Assembly: GCA_019925105.1 (NCBI GenBank)
Contig: JAHGAU010000029.1
Span: forward strand, 744,001-808,000
DNA: 64,000 nt
Direction: 5' to 3'
From: Niebla homalea
Taxonomy: Eukaryota > Ascomycota > Lecanoromycetes > Lecanorales > Ramalinaceae
Below, piece after piece: positions 35,736 through 50,009 of the stretch. Below the pieces are notes generated by a model, which worked only from the letters and a program-made list of their open reading frames with translations, was not told the DNA's origin and ran no database searches. The position numbers and the translations under genes are program-made. Numbering within the stretch: the stretch's first letter is position 1; each line of letters opens with the position of its first letter.

Positions 35736-38700
35736 TTTCGGTACTTTATATTTAAAACGCGGTTTTATTAAAGTTTACTTAAATAAATAATAATAATATA
35801 TTTTATTACGGCGTTTATTTATTAAAACTTTATATACGTAATAATTAGAAATAATTAAAAATAATAAAGATTATCGTATACGCATTAAATAAATAAGGCC
35901 TGCCGATAACCTTAAGGATACCAGGTTTAATTAATTTAAAAATTAAAATAAACCTTAAGGAAAGGAAATAATGCTTTAAAATTAATAAATAAACTTTTTA
36001 AATCTATAAGTTATATATTTTCATAATAACGTTAAAAAAGGAACCGGTTATATATACCTTAATAATTATAAACCCGTTACCTGGGAATTAAGTTAACTTA
36101 AAAACGGTTAAAAGTTATACAGGTTATAATTTAACCATAAGGGGACCGTTTCTGCCAGCTAAGTTATCTAAATATATAAACGTTTTTTTAATAAAAAAAG
36201 CCGGTAAGCTCCTTACGTATATAAGATATAATTACGTAATTAAAATTATTATTAAACCACTATACGGACCTTTATATAATTTATTTAATATAAAGTTAAC
36301 GGCTCTTTAAGTTTATTTAAATAAAGCATTAATAAAGGGGTAAATATAGTATTTTATTAATTTTACGGGTTTATTAATCCTCTTTATACTTAAGAAAAAT
36401 AAGGGTTTACGCCTTTACGTAGATTACCGAGGGCTAAATAAAATAATAATTAAGAATCGTTACTTTTTACCCTTAATTAATAAAACTTTAAATCGATTTT
36501 ACGGAATAAGGAAATTTATTAAGTTTAATCTTAAGGATATTTATTATTATATACGGATTAAAGCAAATAATAAATAAAAAATTACGTTCCGAATACATTA
36601 TAATTACTTTAAATATATAGTTATACCGTTTAAGTTAATAAATATATTAATAACTTTTTAAGCTTATATTAATAATTTATTATCCGGTATTATTAATAAA
36701 TTCTACATTATATATTTATATAATATATTAATTTTCTTACGTATTAAAAATAAGTATTTAATATATATAAAATAGGTCTTAAAGCGGCTTTAAAAATTTA
36801 AATTCTTTATAAATTTCAAGAAATATAAATTTTTATTATTAAAGTAGAATTTTGGGATTTATAATATTAATTATAAATATAATAATAAATAAAAGTAAAG
36901 TAAATATAATTATATTATAATTTAAGCTTAAGTCCTTTTACGATATATAAGTTTTCGTTAATTTTATTAATTTCTTTAAGCGTTTTATTTATTATTATTC
37001 CGTAAAAACGGTTACTTTAATAAAACTATTAAAAAAGAATATAAAGGGTATAAAGTATAATTTATTTACGTAACCTTTAATAATAGAACAAGCGTTTAAA
37101 GAATTACGCGAAGTATTTTTTAATATCCCGATTTTACGTTATTTTAACCTAAACTTATAAGTTAAAATCGAAATAAATACGTTTAACTTTAATTTTATAA
37201 ATATTTTGTTTTAATTATATTAAAGTAAATAATAATAATTTATCGCTTTTTAATCACGTAAAATAGAGGATATAAAACGTAATTATAAAACCTATAATTA
37301 GGAATTATTAATAATATCGTGGCTTTTAAGTAATAACGTTATTACTTTAAAGGAAATTTCTATATAACTAAGGTATTAATTAATTATAATAACTTAAAAG
37401 GTTTTATAAGGGTTATTACTTTAAACGGTAAATAAATATAATAAGTAATGAAGTTAGCCTTATTTAACTTTATAATTAAATACCGATCGGATATTTCTAA
37501 CCCGGCGGATATATTTAACCGGCGATTTCATTACGTATTTATTAATATATTAATATTAAAGTTATTATTTACGTTATAAAAGAAACTGGTAATTATAAAA
37601 GGTTTAATTAATTTTATATTTTAAAAGATCTTAAAACTCTACGGATAAACCTTAATTAATCGAAATAAACATCTCCAAATTTATGGACCAGCATATAAGC
37701 ACTCCGAGTGCAAACAAGCAGGTTAAACAGGTTGAGCTTATATCCCCCCTCGCTTAACCTTTAAGTACTCTAAGTACTCGCGAGTATCCGGCTTACTCGT
37801 AAGTTTCCTGGATTCTTATGAGTTTTACTTTTTTTTTTAACTTAACGTTTTTTTAATAAAATTACCCCCTTTAACTACCCCCCCCTTAAGGATAAATTAC
37901 TAGTTATTAAAGTAACTTTTAGCTAAAAAACTTAAATCTATAATTAATTTTAAAAAACGTTGAATATTACGGCATATAAAGGGGGTTACGGCTATACCCG
38001 TTGTTAAGAAAGCTTAATAAAAAAATTTATAAAAAATAAAAATCATTATTTTACCGTTTTAAACGTTTTTATTTTAAACTTTTTTTTACCCGCTCGGGAC
38101 CGCTCGGAGCGCTCGTGAGTTTTCTGGGATTCTCGCAAGTGACTTAGGAGCGATCTGAGTGAATAAATTCCTTTTTTTTTGGCTACTCGATCTGAGCAGG
38201 TCGCAGATTTGCTGATGAAACGGTATAAAAACGTAAAAATAATATATATAAGCCGTTAATAATCGTTCCCTTTTTAAAGGAAACAATTTAAAATTTAATA
38301 ACCAACGTTATTTAAAAAACGTATTTAAGATCGGTATATTACATAAGGTATAAAGACCCTTAAAATCTAAAAGAAGGTAATACTACGGGTACGTAAGTTA
38401 TATATATTTATAATATAATTAAAGAATAATTTAATTTTATTATTAAAATTATTAATTATAAATAATTTATTTTACGTATTATTATCCGAATTATAATAAT
38501 GTATAAAACGGTATATAATTTTAAAATTAAATTTATAATAGAATTTATTAAGGTGCTTTAAGTTAAAAATGCTTTTATTTTAAACCGTAAAAGTATTAAG
38601 CCTATAAATAAAATACTTAAGAAAACCGGTAAATAAATATTTAACTTAACCGGTCTTTTAAAATATAATAAGCGCTGATATATTCTTATTAAGGAGACTA

Positions 38701-40098
38701 TATGAAAAAAGTTATTAAAACGATATTATAATAACCCCGTTTTAAGATACTTTAGAAGTAATCGTGCCAGGGAAGTCCTTAATAAATCCTATATTTAAAA
38801 ACATATAAATATAAATATTAAATTTTACGTTAATTTATATAATATCTATTGAAGAATTAAAGCTTTTAAATATAAACCTTATAATAAGCTAAATAGTTTA
38901 TTAATACCGTTATATTTTTTTAGAGAAATTATTATAAATTTTATTATAGATTTATTATTTAATAAGTAATAAAATTATATATATAATACGATTTTAATTA
39001 TAATTAATCGTTTAATTAAGAGATTAACATTATTTCCCGTAATTAAAAAGATTATTATTACTGAGTTAATTAAACTTCTTTTTTAATATATATTTTAAGA
39101 GTATAGGGCTTTTAAGGGTATTATAATTAATTAAGGTTTATTTTTTATGAATTCTTATTAAAATAAGGTATATAACGTAATATATACGCTGCGTAAATTA
39201 AATATTTTTTTTTAAACGGATAGTTAAACGGAATAGTAAAATTAAACTCTTAAGTATTAACTTAAAATATATTATTATAAAAATTAAAACGATTTAGCTT
39301 TAATATTGAAAATAATAAACTTTATTTATTTTATAAATAATAATATTATAATTAATAAGTTTTTATCGGAAACTTTAATAAGGTATTTTTTAACGTTTTA
39401 AAAGCGGGTTAATAATAAGTTAAATAAGATAAAAGTCCCGGCCGTAATTAAAAGAATTAAGGAGTTATTAGAGATTTAAAACGATATAATAAAGTATTAA
39501 TAACGTATTAAGTGAGTGGAAATAAAGTTTTATAATTATAAGTATAAAATTAAATATATAATTATATTATCTATAAAAAACATTAAGTAAAAACGATTAA
39601 ATAAAAAACTCTTATATAAATTCATTAGCCCGTTTATAGTTTTTAAATTAATTAGATATTAAAATTACTATTCAACTTTATTACTTATTTATAGGATATA
39701 TAATATATTTTATATATTTTTACCTAAACCGTATAAAAAGCGGTTTAAGGTTGAAACTAATTATTTATTACCGGATTTTATTAATAATAAACCAAAATAA
39801 GAGATTAAAAGATTACTTAATTATAACGAGATTAATAAGGAATTATATTATAAGATTAAATAAAAAGGGTTTTTAATTATTTATAATAAGTAAACTTTAA
39901 CAGAGAATTTAAAGTATATAAAGGAGTTACGAAGTATATTTAATAAGAAATATAAGTAATTACGGTATAAAATATAGGGTATATAGCTTAAATATAAGGC
40001 ATTTAATTTTATTATAAGGATAAGCCTTAATATAAGTACGAGAGTACTATTATTTATATACGTATATTAAGTATTATTAACTCGTAATCCTTTAAATT
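35736..40098 (+). mobile_element. Ty3/Gypsy copy 5 (chromovirus-type pol), plus strand, lacking gag and LTRs
   Basis: Reverse transcriptase starts near 36240 (PLYGPLYNLFN), continues with LFILKKNKGLRLYVDYRGLN near 36390-36450, IKFNLKDIYYYIRIKA, and a decayed Y-L-D-D segment at about 36711-36740 (YLYNILIFLRIKNK). RNase H follows at about 37000-37200 (FKELREVFFNIPIL) to about 37530 (SDISNPADIFNRR). A foreign 548-bp element interrupts at 37670. Integrase would fill 38300-39700. A decayed chromodomain ends the frame at 39785-39960 (INKELYYKIK-stop-KGF, then ENLKYIKELRSIF). Neither LTR is present; LINE tails flank both sides. Confidence 0.85.
37670..38217. mobile_element. Lightly mutated 548-bp element with short inverted ends
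   Basis: The left end CATCTCCAAATTTATGGACC and the reverse complement of the right end, CATCAGCAAATCTGCGACC, match if C/T and G/A differences are allowed, giving about 19-bp terminal inverted repeats. AAA lies just outside both ends. Inside, two stretches (37770-37835 and 38090-38200) are similar in direct orientation (CTCGTAAGTTTCCTGGATTC and CTCGTGAGTTTTCTGGGATT), and ACTCG-type motifs recur. There is no plausible coding frame. It resembles a non-autonomous DNA transposon. Confidence 0.6.
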
Positions 40099-40620
40099 TG
40101 ATTGATTAATTGATTTATACTACGGATCTAGTTAAGTTAATTCCGGTATTCTTTAATACTCGGCTATTTAGCCTTATTAATAACCGTTAAAAACCCGATA
40201 TCTATAACGTTAAGAATAAAAACCGGTATCCATTTAACCTTTACTTACGTTTTAAAGGCTAAAAATATTTACGGCTATTTAAAGAGTAAAAATTTATTTA
40301 TATATTTTTTCTAAGAAAACCTATAATATTACGACTGAATCCACTTAAAAGTTACCTTTAAACCTATTACTCTTCCGTTACCTTACGGGTTTATTTAATA
40401 TTAAAATTTTAAAATTCCGATTATACCATTAAATATCCTTACCGATACGTATATTATTATTACTTTATTTATATAACTTTATTGACCGATATAATATCGT
40501 TTTCCATGCCGCCCTGGTATTTATAGCCCCCTTAGCCCCTTGCTAGGTGCAGTTTTTCCGCCGCTGCTTTTTGCCCCCGGGTCGGCGGCGAGGTTTCTCA
40601 GTTAGGTATCCTTTAAATTT
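40099..40620 (-). mobile_element. 5'-truncated LINE 3' end, longer copy
   Basis: Tail TGATTGATTAATTGATTTAT and terminus as at 35424; it aligns with the full-length LINE from 27724 back to about 27230. The part nearest the truncation (40505-40615: GCCGCCCTGGTATTTATAGC, GGGTCGGCGGCGAGGTTTCT) is GC-rich and unmutated while the remainder is RIP-mutated. Confidence 0.82.
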
Positions 40621-40870
40621 ATTATCCTTTATATTTCTTTATTATAATTTACTTATTATTTATTTAAACCCTATATGAAAATTAATACTTAAACCTATAA
40701 TTTCTTTACGGTAAAAATATACCTTAATTAATTAAATAGCTTATAATATTATATAATACGAAATAAATATATTTAAGAAATTATTATTTTATAAAACGGC
40801 TTATAGCCGAAGGTTCATTAATGCTTTTAAATACGAACGCTTATAACCCGTTAAAGAGCCATAGGGGTCT
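40621..40870. repeat. RIP-mutated spacer left of the Copia element
   Basis: AT-rich. I see no recognisable coding or repeat relationship. It ends in TAGGGGTCT next to the Copia LTR; similar bases (AGGGGGTCT) follow the other LTR at 47484. Confidence 0.35.
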
Positions 40871-41019
40871 TGAAATGTGAGGTGTAAGTTGCTTGATTAT
40901 TCTCTATATATAGAAGTGCGACTAAGTATTCCTGAATCCCGGTTACCTTAATTAAGTTTAGCTTCGGATCATATTTAATTTACCTAAATACCGGGTAATT
41001 AATATAAATACTTTTAATA
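40871..41019 (-). repeat. 3' LTR of Copia element 3
   Basis: 149 bp, TGAAATGTGAGGTGTAAGTT ... CTTTTAATA on the plus strand. Same length as the partner at 47335 and the LTR at 62250. Confidence 0.85.
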
Positions 41020-44000
41020 TTTTTTTCAAGCTTTAATATATATTACCTATATAATTATTTATTTATAATATTATATTTTATTATTACTTTAAGCTTTAAT
41101 TTTTATATAACGTATATTTTATTTAAATAATACTTTTTATAAGTTATTAAAGCTCCTTTATAGCGGTAATTTTTACTCCCTTATAATGGTAATCTTTTAC
41201 TTCTTTATATTATAGTGGTAATTTTTGTATAATAAAATACTTTAAAAGATTATATTTATAGCTTTAAATATATATTACTTATTCTTTTAAATTATAAAGC
41301 CAACGTAATAACCGCGAGCTCCTTTATATTTTAAATTATCCTTTAATAACCCCCCGGGGTATATAATTTTATCCGGGTATACTTTAAGGTAAATATCGTT
41401 TTATACGATTTATCCCCCTTTTAAAATATTTTTTTAACCTTTTTATTTTATATATTAAATTTATGTTAAAACGTATTTTTAGGTTCCTTAAGATTAATAA
41501 TTACCTTTTTATAAATAATTAAACACTCCTTTTACTAGTAGCTTAAAGTTTACTTCAAGTAATTTAAAGATAACGTTATAAGGTTATCAATATTATTAAT
41601 AAAATTTTAATTGATATAAAGATATTCCGGGGGTATTTTAAAGTTAAATACCTTATAAAACCCCTTAAAGGGTTAATATAATAAAGGTTTTATTAAGCCG
41701 TTAATAATTTATTTATACGTTAAAATATATTTTAAATCTATTTAATTATTTTTTATAATTTCTTAAAATTAATATTATTAAATACTTATATCCTTAATCC
41801 GGGTATAAAATATAAGGTTTTAATAAAAGTTATAATACCTTAATTATCTCTATAAATAATAATAATAAGGAAATTCCTGGCTTAATACGGTTTAATTTTA
41901 CTTAAAAGTTATTTAAGTTATAAAGTTTCTTTAATTATTTATATTTATCTTATATATTCCGCTTTATAAATAAAAAGGATAATTATAGCTTAATACTTAA
42001 ATTATTAATTAATTATAATACTTTTAATATTAAATACGTAACCTATAATAAACCTCCGGGTTAAATTTACGATAAAATTAAAGTTAATATAATTATTAAA
42101 AGCTTTTAATTTGTTTTAATATATTAATTAAAAAGTAACGGTAATATAAAAATAACGTAAAATGCTTTTTATTAGCTTTTAATAATGTTTAATAGAATTT
42201 AAAATATATTAATTAATTATTAAAATAAAGTAAATAATATTTAAATAAGTTTTAAGTATAATATATATTAAAAAGTTTATAATTAATTAATATTTCTTCC
42301 GGAAAATTAAGTTAACCTTATAATTTTTAAGTATAAACTCCGGCTTATATTTTAATTTTATAAGGATATATATAAAAATGATATCTTATTATTTATAGTC
42401 TTTAATAATTCTTTTTATATAAGTTTTTTAATTAAGTTAAAAGATTTTATTTTAAGGATTTTTTATAATAATTATACTTAAATAATAATAAATTAACTTT
42501 AAATTAAATATACCGAATTAGTTATTAAGTATTTTTTTAAATTAACGATACCTTCTTTAAATAAGTTAATAATTAAGATATCGTTTATATAAAAAACTAT
42601 AATTATTTTATTTTTAAAATATATAAATACATAATAATCCGTAAATATTAATTTAAACTTCTATTTTTCTATAAAAATAAAAAAGTAATAATATTATAAT
42701 TAAAGGGATTATTTTAGTCCGTAAAGGCCTTTATTGAGTTAATAATATATATCGGTATTTTTCTTTTAATTATAAGGTTACTTTATATAGATTAGTTTTT
42801 AATTAAACTATAAAGAAAACACGTTTTTATATTTATTAACTTTAAGTTTTAATTATTAATTATTATTAATATAAAAAGTACTTTATAACTTATAAATTTA
42901 ATTATAGAAATAAAAAGTTTATTATGATTGATGTTTTCCCGTTATCTATAACCGTAAATTACTTAATAAGCCTTATATTAAATAATTAAACCGTTAACGT
43001 CTTTCTTAAAAGTATAAACTTATTATTTTTTTAAAATAACTATACCCGGGGATATTATATATTGAAATATTATTTTTAATATAAAAGCCGAATTTATCTT
43101 TTTTTTTATTAATTATTAGTTCATTTTATAATAAATATTTTTTATAACTTTTTAATAGGTTTTTAACTTAAATACTTCCGGTTTATTCTTAAATAATATT
43201 AATATTAAATAATAAATATTTTTTTATTTATTTAGGATAATTAAATGAATAAAGGTAAATAATAAGTTTAAAGATATATTCCGGACTTTAAGTACTTAAG
43301 GATTTTAAGTTTAAAATTATCTTAAAAAATAATTTTAATTTCCTCTTATAATTTATTAAACTATTACTTATTTTAATTATATTAAATTTAAAAGTAATTT
43401 CCTTATTTTTTAATTAAAGGTATTTTATTAATAGGTATATTATTTGGGATTTTATTAATAAAAACGTTATTATAAATTTAATTCTCGTAATTCTCCTCTA
43501 AAGTAAAGATTTATTAAGGCTATATATCTTTTTTTAAATATTAAATCTTTTCCGTTAAAATATTTTTATTAAAGTTATTTAATAAAGTAATTTTCCGTTC
43601 CTTAATATAAATATTATAAAATTATTTTATTTTCTTATTAAAAGTCTATACTTAAGGGTTAAAAATTTAATATATTTTAATAATTTTATTATTATAACTT
43701 AATAAAATAAATAAATCGGCCCTTTTATTTAAGGAGGTCCCGTATTTTATAATCTTAATTTATATTAATAACTTAATTATTTATAAATATAATAAATCCG
43801 GTACTTAATTATTTTACGTTTAATATAGAATAATTTTCCTTTTTAAATTGGACGTAAATCCTTTTATAATAAAATAATTAATAATTATAATGATTTCCGG
43901 TTATAAATTCTTAAGTAAGTTTATATTATAAATTATTGTATAAGTCCGTTTTTTAATTTTTCGGTTAAATTTTTTACTTATAAAGTTTTATTTAAAGTTA

Positions 44001-47000
44001 TTTTATACCGTTAATTTATAAATAATATTATATTTTTAAGGTAATCTTAAAAGTCCTTTAATATATATTTATCTTTATTATTTATCTATAAATATTTAAT
44101 ATTCCGGTTTATAATTTTATATTTAATTTAAAATTATTTAAATTTACGGATTACGTCCGACTTATAAATTATTAAATAAACTTTTAATATATAAGTAAAA
44201 TCGTCCCGGAAAATAATAAAATATTTAATTATATTAAAGTTTATTAACTTAATAAGCCCCGTAACGTTTGAATAAATAAGCTTTAATGGAATAATTTTTA
44301 ATTTAAAATATTTTTATAAAATTAAAAGGTTATTTTATTAAAAACGTAATATATATGTATTATTTCCTTTAAAAGCTCTTTTTATTCCTTTTATTTATAT
44401 CTAAGGGATATTCTTATTAGTATTTTAATTAACTTAACGATAAATTAAAGGTTCAAATATTTTATCCTTATATATTAAGTTAATATATTATTAAATATAT
44501 TAAATATTATTATTATTAATTAAGGTAATACTTAAAGATTTAATATAAAAAGCTATTTTTATTAGGAGTATATATATTTACCGGGTCTTTTAATTATTAT
44601 TTATTTAACCCGGGAAATTATTATTTTAACTTTATTATTTAAAAGCTAAGTTTCTAAAAGGAAATTTGCTTTATTATTAAACGAATAAATAAAGTTTAAA
44701 AACTTAATTATTACATTTTTTTATCGATATTATAAATTATTTAAGTAATATTAATGCCGTCCGTATAATTAATTTATATTAAAGTTAACCTTAAGGATAC
44801 CATTTAATAAAGTTAAAAGTTATTATTAAAGAATTCTTTTTAATAAAAAAGGTATTTATTATAACCGTTATTTAAGATTATTAACTTTTATAAATTAATT
44901 AAATTAATAAATATTATTATATATTTAAGTTTAATATATATATTTATTATATTATAAACCTCCCTTAAAATTAATAAATTTACCGGTATAATAATAATAA
45001 AAAATATTTTAGTTTTCGGCTTTTTTAATTTCTAGTATAACGTCTTAATCCTTTTCTTAAAGTAAAAGACTTAATAGTTATTCTCCGGGTATTTATTATT
45101 ATAGTTTTTTACGGTATAATAATTAAACTTTTAATTATTATATTTAATAAAGGATTATTTATTATTAATCTTTAAAGGTATTAAATAAAACCATAAAATA
45201 ATATTAACGTAGATTATATTAACCTATAATTCTTTATTAATAACTTTTAATATAACCTTGTTAAAATTAAGAGAATTTAACTTAAAATAATTTAATTTTA
45301 AATTAAGTTAATATAAAAATATTATTAATTATTACCGAAATTAAGGAAGAAAAATTAAATAATTATTAAGTTAAAGACCTTATATAACTTATTAATAACT
45401 AATATTTTAACAAAATAATTATAGAACTTATAAGTAAATTAATTAACCGTTTTATTTAAACTTTTTATTATTATTTTAAACTCCCGGGTTAATTTAATAT
45501 ATAAACTTAAACTTTAAGGTTCAAAATAAATAATAAAAGTAATTTAGATTTTTTTAATCGTATTTAATTTATTTATAAAGTAACGTATATTATCCTTATA
45601 ATAAGTTTTAATAATTAAAATAACTTTAAATTTATCTTTAATAATTATAGTTTTATAAAGATTATTAAGGATTAATTAATCCTTAACTTATTAACTTTAT
45701 AATATTTATTAACGTTATGTAATTAATAAAGGAATTATATTAAGAAAGAAACTCTCAAAAATAAAGTCTTTAATTTTAAAAATTATTTTTAATAAAAAAA
45801 TTAAAACTTAATGTCATGAAATTAATACTTATATTTAAAGAAATATTAATTATTTAATTAAATTTAAACTTAAAATTAAAATTAAATAAATTTTTTTAAA
45901 TTTTTTAACTCTAAAGATTTTAATTTTAATTAATACTTAATTAACGAATTATTTAAAAATAAAGGATATTCCGTATTAAATAACGGGATTCAATTTTTTA
46001 CCCTTAAACGGAGCTTAAAGATTAACTTATTAAATAATAATATTGAAAATTCTTTAAATATCTTTAAGCCGAAACTATCGTAAAACTTTAACGTAAATAA
46101 GAGTAAATATTTTTTATTTACGTTTTTAATTATTTCTTAAATAGTTCTTTAGTTTTTTTTCTAAAGGGTTTTTAAAGAAAAACGGAAGAATTTATTCTTA
46201 ATTTAATAATAGAAAACAATAAGAAAATTTCCGTATTAATAAAGTAAAATAATAATATATTTAAGGGTTTTAATAATAAAGCTTAAATTTTAAATAAAGT
46301 TTAATTTATTTCAATTAATAATAAATTAAAACTTTATGGATATTTAAGTTATTTTTATACCCCTTTAAAATTACTTGTTTTTTTTATTTTTAATATAATA
46401 CGGAGAGTTAATTTTTATATTTAATTATTGCTCCTTACTTTAAAGGTTATAATCTTTATTTAAGATTATTTTATCTTTAGTTTTCCGGACGTTCATTAAA
46501 TTAAATAACCTTCCGGGTTAATTAAGATATAAAGGATTTAATGGTTAAATTTTAATTTCCTTTTTTTGAAACGTAGAATTTCAATTTAAATAAATAAACT
46601 TCCTTTTCCTTAGATTTAATCCTTAAGAATAATTCCAATTACATAATTCTAGGGGTAAAATTAAATTATATCCTTACTATATAATTCAAGTTGCCGTCTT
46701 AGAAATAAGAATTTATTTTAAAAATAAGATTTTTTTTATTATAAAAAATAAAAGTTTAAAGTTTTCCAACTTCATAGCGTTCTATAATCCTTATAAAAGG
46801 TCCCACTGGGTAATCCTAGCGGCGGAATAGGGTTAAAAATCCTTTAAATTATAAAAAGAGTTTGGATCGGGTAGAGATTTCTTATTATAATTATAAAATT
46901 TTTAAGGATTTAAATTTTAAAAAGTTCAGTTCAGGTTAAAATTTCTTAATTAAAACTTTTAGTAAGGCTCCGTTTAACGCTTTATATTATAAAGCTAAAA

Positions 47001-47334
47001 CCTTTATATATAGTCGGTTTCCGGCGTATGAATGTTAGTATATAATTAACTTATAAGGTTAAGAAATAAGTATTTATACTTTTTAATTAATAAATACGTA
47101 TACCCCGGTAATAATGATATTAAGGTATTTTATCCTTGTAGAATTTTAGATTATTAAGTTATTAATTAACTTTATAGTTTAAAGATCGTAATTTAATAAT
47201 ATTCTTAAATAAAATACTTTTATCTTTTAAGTATATTTTATATAATAAAATCTTTATATTATAGTTATAAAATTAAATAAGGAGAAGGTATCCTTATAGG
47301 GTATTGTTATTGCGAGGCCGGGCTTATAACCTTT

Positions 47335-47483
47335 TAAAATATAAGGTATAAATTATTTAATTATTCTTTATATATAGAAGTATAATTAAGTATTCTTAAA
47401 TCCCAGCTACCCCAATTGGGTCTAGCTTCGGATCATATTTAATCTACCCGAGTGCCGGGTAACTAATGTGAGTACTTTTAACA
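47335..47483 (-). repeat. 5' LTR of Copia element 3
   Basis: 149 bp. The left portion is RIP-mutated, but the right portion (CTAGCTTCGGATCATATTTA, GTGAGTACTTTTAACA) is nearly intact and shows the original CA terminus. Confidence 0.82.
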
Positions 47484-50005
47484 AGGGGGTCTAACGGAAT
47501 ATAAGGAAATTAAATTATAATAAACTTACCGGATGAATAACGGAAAATATTAAAGAATATTTAAAGTTAATTAATGAACGGAAGGTTTATAAGATAAGCG
47601 TTAAAGCCGAATAAGATATTAATAAAGTAAGAATACGTTATACGGGCGACCCGTTAACGTCCATAGCGGATAAGTTATATTTAAAGAAAGGATTATCGCG
47701 TATTAATTACTTAAACTCGATATTAAGGTTAAAAGGTTAAAGTAAATTAAGCTTAAGTTATAACGTAATTGATAACGTATAAACCGTAATAAAAGTACGT
47801 TTACGATAAAGTAACCCAAATTAATTAATTACTTAAGTATAAAAGTTATATAATAATATTATTAATTATATTACGCTTATATTTAATTAATATTAATACT
47901 TTAATAATATTTTATTAAGAAAGCTTTAATTTTATAATAATTAAAAAACGTAAGAATTTCATATAATATTTAATAAAGTTTACTTATATATTCTTATATT
48001 ATTTTTCGTTTTCCTTAAGTATTAAAGTAAATTAATAATAATATAGAAATATATAAATTATTTAAACGTTTAACTTAAGTAAAATTTAAATATATATTTA
48101 ATATACGTAACGATTACCTTACATAAAAATAATAAGGTTAAAAACATATAATTTCATATAACGTTTTTTTTTAATTAAATAATAGGAATGCTTTATTAAT
48201 TTTAGCTTTTTTTTATTAACCTTAATATTATATAACTTATATAAAGGCTCGTAAAAGTAATAAGTATATCGGAAATAATACTTTTTATTAAGCGTTACTT
48301 ATATAATATAAATAAACTTCATAAATAATTTATTTAATAAACGTAAACGAAACTTAATTAAAAGTTAAACGGGTTAAAGGAAATTATTAATAATTGAACA
48401 ATTCCTTTTCGCTGTCATACATTTAAATGATTTTATTCTTTGATATGTGGGAACTTAAAATACAAGTTATTTATAGGAATAAACGACGTATAATTTAAGT
48501 TAACGGAATAACGGTAACCGACCTTATTAAAGATTATAATTAATCTTAAGTTAAATAATATTATTTTCATAATTCGTTAAAAACGCTTGAATAAAAAATA
48601 ATAAAAACGATATATTAAATAATTCAGATATTAAATCCTTTAGATCCGGAATTAACTCCGATAATAAAATTAATGATATTATATTTCCGTTACCGCTTAT
48701 TAAAGATTTTAATAATACCTTTAATAAACTATAACTTAAGGATTTAATACCGATATCTACGACTTTAAGTATTAAATGAAATATACCCTCCTTAATACGG
48801 CGATCTTCTATTATTAATATTCTTACTGAAGTTACTTAACTTTAAATACGTACTATAGAATCTCCTTTTTATATGGTATTTATACTTTAATATTAAGTAC
48901 TAATCTTAACAGAAATTATTATTAAAGTCTATTAGAAGTTTTTAAGTTAATTATAGATTTAAACGAATTAAAGAATTTACCAAGGACAATAAGGACGGTT
49001 AAGAAATATGTAAAAGAATAATTACCGAAGACTAAACTTAAGGAGGTAAATTTTTAACTGGATATTAAAAAATTACTTAAGAAAGGAAAAATTAATAACT
49101 CTTTAAAAGAAATAATAATATTTTTTGATCCCGTTAATCTATTTAAAATAACCTTTTTATCCGAAAATTTTATAGTAAAAACATATATAAGTATAATATA
49201 TTAAATTGATTAATTAAACGAGCTTTATTATTCTTTAGTTTAAACGTTTATTAATTAAAGTATACTTAGGATAATTTATATATATATTAAATGGTAAGGC
49301 TTTATTATTATTAATTACGATTACTTATACCTGCCGTTAATTTTATTATAATTATAATAGAATTAAAGATTATTATTAAGGTTATATATTTATAATTAAG
49401 TTAAATTAAATATCCGAATTAATTAAACTTAATATATTAAAAATTCTTATATATCCGTTATATAAGTTTAAAGACTTATCCGATTTTACGCCTGTAATAT
49501 TCTAAATTTAAATAAGATTAATAGAATTCTTTTTTTTTATTTAAAGAAGATTATATATCTTTCAAAAAAACGTATAAAGTATTATTATAAATATATATTA
49601 TAATTCACGTTTTAAAGGAATAAGAAAGCCTTAACTTTTATTTATTTTATATAACGTAAAATTTATAATACGGTAAATATATATTAGTCAAATTAAACTT
49701 TACGACCCTTTATCGTTTATATTATTAATCCGCGGTAAATTAAAATTAGCTTAATATATATAATTTAAGTTATTAAATTTTAATAAACGTTTTTCCTTAT
49801 ATAATCCGGTTTTAATATTCATTAATAACTTTAATTTATACCGGAATATACATAAAGTATTATTAAGTATTTATATAACGATTTTTAATTTATTTTAACG
49901 TAAAAAAAAGCGAAAAATAAATATATTACCTTTAACCTTAAGGCCTTATAACGGCGACTTTAACGATATTATTAAAATCTTAATATTTAACTTTATTATA
50001 TTAAA
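47484..50005. repeat. RIP-mutated DNA, element not identified
   Basis: About 2.5 kb of AT-rich sequence with TAA/TAG in every frame. A few less mutated words (GGGCGACCCGTTAACGTCC near 47643) occur, but I could assign no motif of reverse transcriptase, integrase or transposase. It ends at the LINE start near 50010. Confidence 0.35.
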
Positions 50006-50009
50006 TAAA

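Larger units (their letters stand above)
40871..47483 (-). mobile_element. Ty1/Copia element 3, full-length, minus strand
   Basis: Two 149-bp LTRs (40871-41019 and 47335-47483) enclose about 6.3 kb. In coding (minus) orientation the LTR runs TGTTAAAAGTACTCACATTA to CACATTTCA. A decayed Copia reverse transcriptase reads on the minus strand at about 42600-42400 (FGIFNLKLIYYYLS, then KTYIKRIIKDYK), matching the D-L-G-x-x-x-Y-Y-L-G and QKxYIxRVLKDY pattern. RNase H sequence near 41990-41900 matches element 4. Gag and integrase should lie in 43.5-47.3 kb, but I could not resolve them through RIP. The flanks share AGGGG(G)TCT, longer than the usual 5-bp duplication. Confidence 0.82.

Noticed and set aside
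38086..38286. 66-codon minus-strand frame
   Set aside because: It lies across the end of the 548-bp inserted element; no motif and an unlikely composition.
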